Shown piece by piece: positions 31,401 to 34,519 of a stretch of DNA of 34,781 bases. The translations under genes were made by a program, and so were the position numbers. How positions within the stretch are numbered: the first letter of the stretch is position 1; the number at the start of each line of letters is the position of its first letter. Source of the stretch: an uncultured Bacteroidota bacterium. Lineage in GTDB: Bacteria > Bacteroidota > Bacteroidia > Chitinophagales > Chitinophagaceae. A model generated the notes under the pieces. The model had not been told where the DNA came from. It saw only the letters and a list, made by a program, of their open reading frames with translations, and did not search any database. Location of the stretch: the NCBI GenBank assembly GCA_903881585.1, contig CAIRTW010000012.1:1-34781 (forward strand), in the 5' to 3' direction.

Positions 31401-34400
31401 GTGTCATTACCGGAGTGGCGGGGGGTACCGCTACAGTTACCTATACAATGGCTGCAGGTTGCTTTGCAACTACGGTTGTTACAATAAATCCTATTTCGCC
31501 GATCACTGGTACTCTTAGCGCTTGTTTAGGTTCCACTACTGCCCTGGCCGACGGTTCATCAGGCGGTACATGGAGCAGCAGTGATGCTGCCACGGCAAGT
31601 ATTGGTTCGTCAAGCGGTATAGTCACCGGCAATATTCTTGGCACAGCAATAATATCTTATACCATACCTTCTGGTTGTGTGCGCACAGTTACGGTGGCGA
31701 TAAATGCGCTGCCAGGTGCGATCAACGGTGTTGCAGTAGTGTGCGTTGGTGCAACTACTGCTTTGACCGATGGCACTTCGGGCGGCACATGGAGTACCGG
31801 AAATGCAGGAATCGCAACAGCGGTTGCCAGTACAGGTGTCATTACAGGTGTTAGCAACGGCACAACAGGCGTCACTTATACTGCGGGCTCTGGCTGTGTG
31901 GTAACTACCATTTTGACTGTTAATCCTACGCCTTCATCCATAGGGGGTGCAAGTGCCGTATGTGTGGGTTCAGGAATTACACTCAGCGATTTCGTTTCAG
32001 GGGGCACCTGGAGCAGCAGCAACGGTAACGCAACAATTGGGTCAGTTACAGGCATCGTGACTGGTGTTACAGCAGGCACAAGCACAATGACCTATATGCT
32101 TACAAGCACAGGCTGCTTTAAGACCTATGGTATTGCCACCAATGCAGTCCCGGCACCTATATCGGGCACCAGCACGGTTTGTGTGGGGTCTGTTGGCTTT
32201 GTGAGCGATGCCACTTCAGGCGGCGTGTCATGGACAAGCAGCACTACTGCTGTAGCTACTATCTCCAATTCCGGCGCTATCACGGGCGTTGCCGGCGGCA
32301 CAACAACAATTACTTACAGCATCTCTACCGGCTGCATTGCAACGGCTGTGGTCACCGTAAATACCTCCACTCCAGCTATTACAGGCAATTCGCCGGTATG
32401 TGCAGGTTCAACGATCACACTCACCGATGCACAGGCTGGCGGCACATGGACCAGCAGTAATACATCAATAGCAACCGTTGGATCGGGTACGGGTTTAGTG
32501 GCTGGTGTTGCCGGCGGTACGGCCACGGTCAATTACCTGCTCAATGGCGGCTGCAATACATCAGCCATCGTGACAGTGAATCCAATACTAGCGATCACAG
32601 GCGGTACATCAGCTTGTGTCGGGGCAACTACGGCTTTGGCAGATGGCACATCTGGCGGCACATGGACCAGCAGCAATGCAGGCATTGCCACGGTTGGCTC
32701 TGCTTCCGGTATTGTAGCCGGTGTGGCTTCCGGTGTGGCTAACATTACTTATGCCGTACCTTCGGGCTGCGCAAGGTCTGTCTCGGTAAACATCACTCCG
32801 ATGACCATTATCACGGGCTCGCCCAGTGTCTGTGTGGGGTCAACAACTGCGCTCACCGACGCAACAGCTGGCGGCACATGGAGCAGCAATGCACCGTTTA
32901 CGGCATCTGTTGGCACATCGGGTATTGTGACCGGCGGGGGTGCAGGCACTGCTAACATTACCTACGCTATTTCGGGGTGCACAGAAATACAGGTTGTTAC
33001 TGTCAACGCCTTACCATCGGGCATTGGTGGCTCATCCTCTGTTTGTACAGGAGCCAGTATCACATTGAGTGACTTTGTATCGGGAGGCACATGGAGCAGC
33101 AGTAATGGAAACGTTAGTGTTGGCTCGGCAACGGGTGTCATAACGGGTGTCACCGCAGGTACCAGTACCATAACCTATATGATAACTGCCACAGGCTGTT
33201 TCAGAACGTATAGCATGACGATAAACCAATCGCCAACGGCTGTAACAGGTGCAACCACTGTTTGTGTAGGTGCGGTAGCTTTTGTGAGCGATGCCACTTC
33301 CGGCGGCGTCTCCTGGGCCAGCGGCAATACATCAGTGGCAACGATCAGTAACTCAGGTGCGGTAACCGGGGTAGCAGCAGGTACGACAACGCTCACCTAT
33401 GCTATTTCCACGGGCTGTATTGCTACTGAAGTGCTTACCGTAAATGCCACGCCATCTGCCGGCACTATATCCGGTACAATGACAGTGATCATAGGTTTGC
33501 ACACTACTTTGACCGACGGTGTCGCCGGCGGTATTTGGACGACCAGCAACGCAGTCGTTGCTACCATCGGCTCTTCATCAGGTATAGCAAATGGTGTGAA
33601 CCCGGGCACTGCCACCATTACTTATACCGTTACCAATGCATCCGGCTGCTTTGCGTTTGCGACGGCGGTATTCTCGGTCACCGCCTCAGCACCTCCTCCT
33701 CACGAAGGATCTGTGTCTGTCTGTGTTGGTTCCACAGTTGCGTTGGATCAGGCTAACCCCGGTGGTGTATGGAGCAGCACAGACAATAACATTGCAACGG
33801 TGAACGACGGCATAGTTACCGGCGTATCTGCGGGCAATGCTGTGATAAAATATACGATCGTAAGCGGCTTTGGCACAAACATTATTGCCACACCGGTAGA
33901 GGTGGACGCATTGCCCGCCGGCCTTGTAATAACCGCCGATCCCGGTACCAATATCGGGGTAGGGGAAACCGTTACATTCACCGCTTCTGTTGTCAATGGC
34001 GGCCCATCGCCTGCCTGGCAGTGGTTGGTAAATGGTGTTCCGGTTGCTGATGCCACTTCAGCCAAATTTGTCAGCAATACATGCTCTGACAATGACATAG
34101 TCACCTGCGAAGCGACCAGCAGTGGCGCTTGCAGCGGATATGTTGTGGACAATAGTGTCGCCGTTAAAGTGAGCCCGCTCGGCATAAACACCGGCATTGT
34201 TTCTGGCAGTGATATAAGGTTATTGCCTAACCCAAGCAATGGAGAGTTTTCCTTGAAAGGCACGCTGGGATCCGATATTCAAGATGCCGTGATCGAGATA
34301 ACAGATATCCTCGGCCAGGTCATCTACAAACAAACAGTAACAGCCACCAACGGCAATATTGATCAGAAAGTATCGCTCAGCGGCACATTGGCAAATGGTA

Positions 34401-34465
34401 TGTATATGCTGAACCTGCACAGTGGTAACGAAAACAAAACGTTCCACTTCATGATCGAGAAATAG
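13433..34465 (+). CDS. Giant (7010-residue) secreted repeat protein with T9SS type A sorting domain
   Basis: The frame runs 21,033 nt without interruption. Residues 1-57 are a signal peptide with an unusually long basic N-region (about 36 residues, including HAERHRHLHRS), a hydrophobic core (ILIAILALWAGI) and a likely AFA cleavage site. Residues about 58-1780 are beta-strand repeats rich in G, T, S, A and N, probably a parallel beta-helix or solenoid. Residues about 1800-1960 contain a TFPIGDASNYTPVTLN-type domain common in T9SS cargo. Residues about 1960-2040 are a PKD-like domain and 2041-2526 six 81-residue Ig-like repeats. Residues about 2524-6828 are about 55 compact Big_2-like domains with four inserted Ig_7-like domains. 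Residues about 6829-6920 are a further Ig-like domain with WQWLVNG. The C-terminus (LLPNPSNGEF, ITDILGQVIYKQ, NGMYMLNL, FHFMIEK) is a typical Por_Secre_tail (type A) signal, removed by PorU when cargo is anchored to surface lipopolysaccharide. A giant adhesin or surface fibre is inferred; the ligand is unknown. It is divergent from the type B giant with homologous stalk domains. ATG-ATG at 13433 allows a start one codon later. Confidence 0.94.
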   Translation: MMKYYSFITGRNTASDITKKNTNRIHAERHRHLHRSAQILIAILALWAGIGNNAFATAWRTNSNANINTLASWTDVATGALTPGSFTAPGDTWTIQNTMTQGALWTVTGDVTLSSGSWAAGANAVNFGGSFTNNVSAAAFTSTGITTFNGIVPQTISGSAATTFSALTINNSTGVSLSGTGCTVTGNLTLAAGTFSDGGNVIILQGIIAGTGTHSSSAGGKISMTGVAKSISAATLGNLEFNAGAASAFTLTGNPTINGNLTFTGASNTWTIGAFTVTLKGTVAGMSATQYFTGGATSNLTVNSTSDLGTLFFNQTTPGTTNKMATFTVNSAGHTVTLGNACSVATTLALTAGTLNDGGNVITCIGNVTGAGTHVSGAGGKISMTGALVSIANGAITFGNLELNHAGGTTFSMTGSPTITGALTFTGAANTLNVGAFTLTLNGTVSGMTAAKYITGGPTTNLTIGSSGALGTLFFDQTTVGSSNQIATFLVTGGGSATVGNNAVCQTALTLTSGKLIVGAAATLTINGTFTGNATNCITGGATSNITTGGSNTYYFDQTTPGNTNNFATFIASAGTSTLATNLSVGTTLNLTGTLVDGGNVITCAGNITGGGTHTSSTGGKISMTGAAKSISNAAATLGNLELNHATATAFTMAGSPVITGALTFTGTGNTLTIGAFTLNLKGTVAGMSATQYLTGSATSNLNINSANDLATIFFNQTTPGTTNNVATFTMNSTGHSATLGSACAVGTTLALAAGTLADGGNVITCAGNITGAGTHTSLTGGKISMTGAAKSISNAAATLGNLELNHATASAFTMAGSPTITGALTITGTANTLTIGAFTLTLDGTVSGMSATQFLTGGATSNLTIGSAGALGTVFFGAGGASNIKNFIVNGGGSVTLGNSMTSVTLMDLTQVSGGKVAIGAGATLTISGTFTGNTSDCIIGGATSNLTTGGSNTYYFDQTTPGTSNNIATFIASAGTSTLGSNLSVGTALTLNGTLADGGFVISCAGNITGVGTHTSSAGGKISMTGVAKSISGANLGNLDFNCASASAFTLTAGPTVNGNMSFTGANNTLTIGAFTLTLKGTVSGMSATQYLTGNGVSSNLTINSTSDLGTLFFNPTTPGTTDNISTLTMNSAGHSATLGNNCSIATFLTLTAGTFNDGGHIITNSGNIGGAGTHVSGAGGKISMIGGAKSISNAAATLGNVEFNHTGATAFIMAGSPTITGALTFTGAANTLTLGAFTLTLNGTVSGMSTTQFFTGSAASNLTIGATGALGTIFFSQGAPGTSNKIVTFLMNGGGSATLGSNMVSQTALTLTSGKLAVGAGNTLTVNGTFTGDASDYLTGSATSNLITGTSSTYYFDQTTPGTSNNFAAFTASAGTTTLGNNLSVGTTLTLTGTVADAGNVLTCAGNITGAGIHTSSGSGKISMTGVAKSISGANLGNFEFNAASASAFTLTGSPTVNGALTFTGANNTWTLGANLLTLKGTVSGMSATQYLTGNGVSSNLTINSASDLGTLFFNPTTPGTTDNIATFTMNSAGFSATLGNNCSVLTTLALTAGTLNDGGHVITNSGNITGSGTHVSGVGGKISMIGAAKSISNNTATLGNLELNHTGATAYTMASSPIITGALTITAAANTLTLGANTLTLNGTVSGMSATKYLTGSASSNLTIGSTGALGTLFFNPTTPGTTNKIVTFTISGGGTATLGNPITVATALALTSGTLADGANLVTCAGNITGTGTESGTGGITMTTSGATISGATIQKLTLNNAGGFGLTGSPTITGTLTISSGKLTLLSDNIVFGTAATAVGGVLSSSNMIVANGSGQVIKNYSSNGAYTFPIGDASNYTPVTLNVTGSYSGASMGVNLNPTKPSQNANTTNYINRFWTVTPSGISSLSYTAVATYIVADIQAGSTETNIAMGAYPGSLPWIKFGTESAHVLTSGAVTATGATIFTGINNVAGPFPTVSANTTICNGGNTSLSASGTSGDATLTYTWSPAAGLSATTGTSVTASPTVTTTYTLTVTDGNGETATATTRVSVNPVPSSTGATNTSPVCAGATATLSDHSSNATAWSWTGPGSYSSTVQSPVITPTVTGVYSLVVSSSGSGCNPATVYTTSVTVNPAPTSTGATNTSPICAGGSVALNDNSSNATAWSWTGPGGYTSSVQSPTLTPTVTGVYSLVVSSTGAGCNPGTVYTTTVTVNSVPTSTGATNNSPICVGGTVTFNDHSSNASAWSWTGPGGFTSSLQTPTATPTVTGVYSLVVSSTGSGCNPATVYTTSVTVHAVPTSTGATNTSPICVGGTATLNDNSSNTTAWSWTGPGSYSSSIQSPAITPVVTGTYSLTISSTGIGCNPATVYTTSVTVHTVPTSTGATNTSPVCVGGTATLNDNSSNATAWSWTGPGSYTSSIQSPVITPTVSGVYSLVVSATGSGCNPATVYTTAVTVNAVPTSTGATNTSPICSGSAVTLIDNSTHATAWSWTGPAGYSSSLQSPVITPTVTGVYSLVVSSTGNGCSPGTVYTTTVTVSTGLTPVTGNPNACVGTTTTLTDASAGGIWTSVTTSVATVGTDGVVAGVSAGTSLVSYSISACVATVVVTVAPAPAPISGATNVCVGSTTNLTDAAGAGIWACSNTEIANVGSSTGIVTGVSGGITTVTFTTGTGCSITATILSSPVAAPITGTAALCIGRNAQLSDITLGGNWTSSNTSVAEVSLYTGLVTGLSAGTTVITYSLETGCMRTMVVTVDATAGPITGPNVVCDGFTTALTDATGGGTWASSDVTIATVGSTTGVVASVAAGTATITYALSSGCMSSRTVTIDALPATVNVSSSGNYCVSTTITADNSGDGTIYYQGTTSGGTSTATPETAQIITTSGTYYFRALSASGCWSPDGSAVITVNSLPAAISGAPSVCLGSTTNLTDANAGGTWISSNTSKATIGSSSGIVTGMAAGTANITYTAPTGCQATEVFTISPVSAINGANKVCAGSTTTLTNAVSGGTWTSSVTSVATIGSVSGVLSGGAIGTSNITYTTSAGCISAATITVNSVPSGITGTATVCIGLTTSLTDATGGGTWSSSDTAIATVGSGTGTVAGLAAGTSIITYLVSTGCRSTAVVTVIALPGVINGTASVCAGLTTSLSDATAGGTWSSSDITLGSVGTTGVVTGIASGTPIITYTLGTGCIRTIPVTVNPLSSVTGSSPVCVNSTVTLADATSGGAWSSSNNAIGSVGAGTGIVTGVGAGTATITYLLPTGCKSTSVITVNAIPGVINGTASVCVGLTTSLSDATAGGTWSSSDGTLAVIGTSGIVTGVAVGNPVISYTLGTGCMRTATVTVNTLANITGSTPVCIGQTISLNDAASGGAWTSGTTSVATVIGSAGVVTGAGAGTSTITYLLSSGCKATAIVTVNSLPAVITGTGNVCVGFTLALTDATAGGTWSSSDGTLATVGSSGIATGAGAGIPVITYMLATGCISATPVTVNPVPTAITGTMVVCAGSSTSLSDAAAGGTWSSSTTTVATVDASGNVTAVAGGTTTITYTMGAGCFSTAVVTVNAILPITGQLSTCLASTTSLGDGTSGGTWSTSNGTIASIGTSGIVTGNGVGTVTISYTIASGCVRTAALAVNNTPSAILGTLTACVGYTTSLSDAVPGGTWSASNIFAASVGSATGIVTGQGSGTSVISYISGPGCFVTKVVTANSLPSGIGGPSSVCPGSTVTLADFAAGGTWSSSNGDVTIDGSGHVLGVTPGTCTISYTITSTGCFVTYGMTVKPAPVAISGTETVCVAAVTFLSDATSGGISWSSDNTSVATVSGGGGVSGISSGTADITYTISNNCTAVAVVTVNPVPVAVTSNSPVCVGLSVTLSDGSAGGTWISGNTGIATIGSTTGTAAGVAGGTVTVTYQFGTGCRVTATVTVNAINAITGNVPACIGNTLVLTDASTGGIWSSSNTGVATVGSTGIVSGVGTGGTATISYVIPSGCVAAVVVTFNQTPSAITGTRTLCFGFTTALTDAVAGGAWSSNFGFIATVGSTGIVIGEGPGTATVSYTTGAGCYATALVTVNPQPSGIGGSSAVCFGNTITLSDFTAGGSWSSSNSNISVDGSGHVAGLVVGASVVTYTLPTSCYVTFNEQVNPLPAAVTGTLIVCAASQTFVSDASTPGLSWTSSNTGVATVINSGAVTGVAGGTAILTYTLPTGCIATAVLTVNPLPVVPTGNSPVCLGNTITLSDATAGGAWSSTDNTIATIGSGTGAVTTVAAGTLAMLYTIGTGCFISATVTVNPIYPISGNGPACLGQTLPLSDAATGGTWSSADGSVATINSLFGTVSPVTSGTTAVTYSLATGCSATAVVTVTATIAGVTGGGTTCAGVFTTLPLSDATAGGAWSSGDITIATVGSTGIVTGVGSGTVNITYSIVAGCVASTLVTINQAPSSIHGINIICAGLTTSLSDDYPDGVWTTSDGTIADVGDYTGLVTGIAGGTANISYTLGDGCYNLATVTVNSLVSLISGATSVCAGSTNLLTDATSGGTWSSSNTAVATVGTDGIVTGISGGSATVAYTAPTGCMSAFFIVVDPYAGVISGSNNVDLLATITLTDVIGGGIWTASNGNATVDGSGDVTGATAGTVVISYTINNVCGSATTTTTVTVNSGPAPVVVNGAGTFCGSTTITADNGGDGVIYFQGTTSGGTSAADPSTSELITTSGTYYFRAFSGGLWGDEGSAIVVINPVAAAITGTAAVCIGQVTSLTDAGGGTWSSSDNSVANVGSATGIVSGVAAGTATITYTLATGCSTTAVVTVNSLPAGISGDPVACVGLTTNLTDAATGGLWSSNDGSIATIGTSGIVTGVSAGTTTITYTLPTGCVATASVTIFGLPGTISGSANICLGLVTNLSDATGGGDWNSSDASTASVNSLGQVTGSSLGTATITYSLGTGCITTLTVTVSDLPAAITGTAAVCIGSSTSLTDGTAGGSWTSGATGTATIGSSTGIVNGLAAGVAGITYTMPTGCKITGIVTVNALAATVTAAGSGAFCGSTTITAANGGSGTIYFQGTTSGGTSVSTPGTLQVVSSSGTYYFRALSAAGCWGAEGSVTVTINPLPAAITGTSSVCVGLTTGLTDATAGGTWSSTDATIATAGSTGIVTGIAHGNATITYMLGTGCYVTDAVAVNALPAAITGTTSVCVGAATALGNTTVGGTWSSGATGVATIGSATGIATGMSAGVASITYTLATGCMATASLNVNALPATVIASGGGTFCGSATITAANGSDGTIYFEGTTSGGTSTATPSASQLITTSGTYYFRAQSASGCWGTEGSVAVTINPLPAAISGAATLCMGSGYSMSDATSGGTWTSSNTATATIGSNDGSVAALAVGTSNITYTLGTGCFVTAAVTVDPLPAGITGTETLCLGLTTALTDATAGGAWSSGNTLVATVGATGIVTGNVSGNAVITYMLGTGCITTATVTIDPNPSAIIGPATLCLGTGYLLSDGVAGGNWSSSNGSVATIDGSGNVTTNATGTSSISYVLATGCLTSTVVTVDPTPGVINGTTSICTGATTTLTDATGSGTWTSQDGSIATVNSSSGLVSGVASGIINITYTLGSGCYATTGFTVNQSPAAITGTATVCQGLTTALTNTVAGGVWGSSDGTIASVGTTGIVTGVAGGTAAIAYTSGSCAVTIIVTVDPISAITGNAPVCAGSAITLSDAASGGSWSSGSISIASVGTGGVVSGLNAGTSSITYLMSTGCSAVAVVTVNPLPQVITGGNTVCGGQAITLADFTSGGIWTSNDITIASAGSASGVITGVAAGATLISYTLPTGCYLVRSVTVYPLSAITGSIPVCRGFAITLGDAATGGTWSSSNTLAATIGTDGVVTSVAAGTTTISYALSTGCTATSVVTVNAQPSAITGTLITCVGLTTALTDAGGGTWASGATGIATIGTDGIVTGAGAGTAVITYTLPTGCIATAIVTINSVPTAINGTLSVCAGSAATLTDAITGGTWASSNTSIATAGVSSGVITGVAGGTATVTYTMAAGCFATTVVTINPISPITGTLSACLGSTTALADGSSGGTWSSSDAATASIGSSSGIVTGNILGTAIISYTIPSGCVRTVTVAINALPGAINGVAVVCVGATTALTDGTSGGTWSTGNAGIATAVASTGVITGVSNGTTGVTYTAGSGCVVTTILTVNPTPSSIGGASAVCVGSGITLSDFVSGGTWSSSNGNATIGSVTGIVTGVTAGTSTMTYMLTSTGCFKTYGIATNAVPAPISGTSTVCVGSVGFVSDATSGGVSWTSSTTAVATISNSGAITGVAGGTTTITYSISTGCIATAVVTVNTSTPAITGNSPVCAGSTITLTDAQAGGTWTSSNTSIATVGSGTGLVAGVAGGTATVNYLLNGGCNTSAIVTVNPILAITGGTSACVGATTALADGTSGGTWTSSNAGIATVGSASGIVAGVASGVANITYAVPSGCARSVSVNITPMTIITGSPSVCVGSTTALTDATAGGTWSSNAPFTASVGTSGIVTGGGAGTANITYAISGCTEIQVVTVNALPSGIGGSSSVCTGASITLSDFVSGGTWSSSNGNVSVGSATGVITGVTAGTSTITYMITATGCFRTYSMTINQSPTAVTGATTVCVGAVAFVSDATSGGVSWASGNTSVATISNSGAVTGVAAGTTTLTYAISTGCIATEVLTVNATPSAGTISGTMTVIIGLHTTLTDGVAGGIWTTSNAVVATIGSSSGIANGVNPGTATITYTVTNASGCFAFATAVFSVTASAPPPHEGSVSVCVGSTVALDQANPGGVWSSTDNNIATVNDGIVTGVSAGNAVIKYTIVSGFGTNIIATPVEVDALPAGLVITADPGTNIGVGETVTFTASVVNGGPSPAWQWLVNGVPVADATSAKFVSNTCSDNDIVTCEATSSGACSGYVVDNSVAVKVSPLGINTGIVSGSDIRLLPNPSNGEFSLKGTLGSDIQDAVIEITDILGQVIYKQTVTATNGNIDQKVSLSGTLANGMYMLNLHSGNENKTFHFMIEK
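14102..18671 (+). repeat. Beta-strand super-repeat: about 401-residue period, three full copies and one truncated
   Basis: The anchor motif KISM(T/I)G has its Met codon at 14102, 14582, 15302, 15788, 16508, 16991, 17711 and 18194, and a degenerate ITMTTSG follows at 18671. Intervals alternate 480, 720, 486, 720, 483, 720, 483, 477 nt. Short (about 160 aa) and long (exactly 240 aa) units therefore alternate, giving super-periods of 1200, 1206 and 1203 nt. The long unit differs by an extra module of about 80 residues containing GTFTGN, TSNLTTG and YYFDQTTPG. The fourth super-repeat lacks that module. The pattern resembles the 'beta strand repeat' passengers of Bacteroidota surface proteins. Confidence 0.9.
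18830..19320 (+). other. Transition domain between beta-strand and Ig-like regions
   Basis: Residues about 1800-1960 of the 7010-residue protein break the repetition: NGSGQVIKNYSSNG, TFPIGDASNYTPVTLN, a YINRFWTVTPSG motif and further beta-rich sequence. The order of an F-x-IGD...YTPV strand followed by RFWTV is a recurring module in T9SS type A cargo, usually found after beta-helical passengers. It probably caps the solenoid before the Ig-like stalk. Its exact family and function are not known to me. Confidence 0.55.
19553..21010 (+). repeat. Six tandem 81-residue Ig-like repeats with exact 243-nt period
   Basis: The motif STGATN recurs with its serine codon at 19553, 19796, 20039, 20282, 20525 and 20768, each exactly 243 nt apart. 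Every unit reads TSP(V/I)C-G, LxDxSS, AWSWTGP, SxxQSP, TPTVTGVYSLVVS, GSGCNP and VYTTSVTV. It therefore carries one cysteine near the start and one near the end, and the SWTGP core of PKD/Ig-like domains. Third positions differ freely between copies. Confidence 0.92.
22556..23854 (+). repeat. Three tandem two-domain cassettes (about 432 nt each)
   Basis: Boundaries at 22556, 22988, 23420 and 23855 give cassettes of 432, 432 and 435 nt. In each, the first domain ends C(R/K)(S/A)T followed by an alanine- or serine-containing linker to PGV or PAV. The second begins NGTASVC or TGTGNVC and contains GGTWSSSD with a conserved GT or IT-L phrase. The alternation shows duplication of domain pairs, not single domains. 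Confidence 0.7.
24068..26236 (+). repeat. Five-domain cassette, tandem copies 1 and 2
   Basis: Two consecutive blocks of five Big_2-like domains, 24068-25153 (362 residues) and 25154-26236 (361 residues), have the same domain order. Domain 1 has a SGCV ending. Domain 2 has a phenylalanine before (A/T)(S/T)VG. Domain 3 starts IGG and carries LADF or LSDF with SSSN. Domain 4 has FLSDATSGGISW or FVSDAST, with an extra residue before the tryptophan. Domain 5 starts with an NSPVC phrase. The order reappears at 31502-33709. Confidence 0.7.
31502..33709 (+). repeat. Five-domain cassette, tandem copies 3 and 4
   Basis: Blocks 31502-32593 (364 residues) and 32594-33709 repeat the domain order seen at 24068-26236, including the diagnostic pair IGG...LSDF...SSSNGN followed by FVSDATSGGVSW. 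The unit before this pair (starting NGTLSVCAGS) also resembles the unit before the first pair (TGTMVVCAGS), so the duplicated segment was probably larger than two cassettes. The last domain of copy 4 is altered: it lacks its first cysteine and ends in a PPP-containing linker. Confidence 0.7.
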
Positions 34466-34485
34466 TAAGTCTATATGACGGATAT

Positions 34486-34514
34486 GGGGGCTGCTTCACT
34501 GTGGCCCCCTTTTT
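34486..34514 (+). terminator. Rho-independent terminator of the type A giant gene
   Basis: GGGGGC (34486-34491) pairs with GCCCCC (34504-34509) across a 12-nt loop, followed directly by TTTTT at 34510-34514. It lies 20 nt after the TAG stop of the giant gene. On the minus strand no T-run follows, so it is unlikely to terminate the convergent ArsC-like gene. Confidence 0.85.
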
Positions 34515-34519
34515 ATTGC

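Larger units (their letters stand above)
21003..33919 (+). repeat. Array of about 55 compact Big_2-like domains in the type A giant
   Basis: Splitting at the VTVNxLPxx-I-x-G linker gives about 55 units. Removing four inserted Ig_7-like domains leaves about 217 nt per unit, the same size as in the type B giant. The core is the same: C-x-G, LTDATAGG, TWSSS, ATVG, TGIVTG, GTA-ITY, TGC. Cysteine exceptions are few. Units at about 27114 and 33467 lack the first cysteine, and the unit at 33710 lacks the second. One unit has an unpaired extra cysteine after its tryptophan (WACS, residue 2624). None shows the second cysteine pair found in some units of the type B protein. Confidence 0.9.

Noticed and set aside
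13507-34447. Many minus-strand and shifted plus-strand frames within the type A giant gene
   Set aside because: They have the same periodic shadow character as the repeats. None has a signal, domain or leader of its own.
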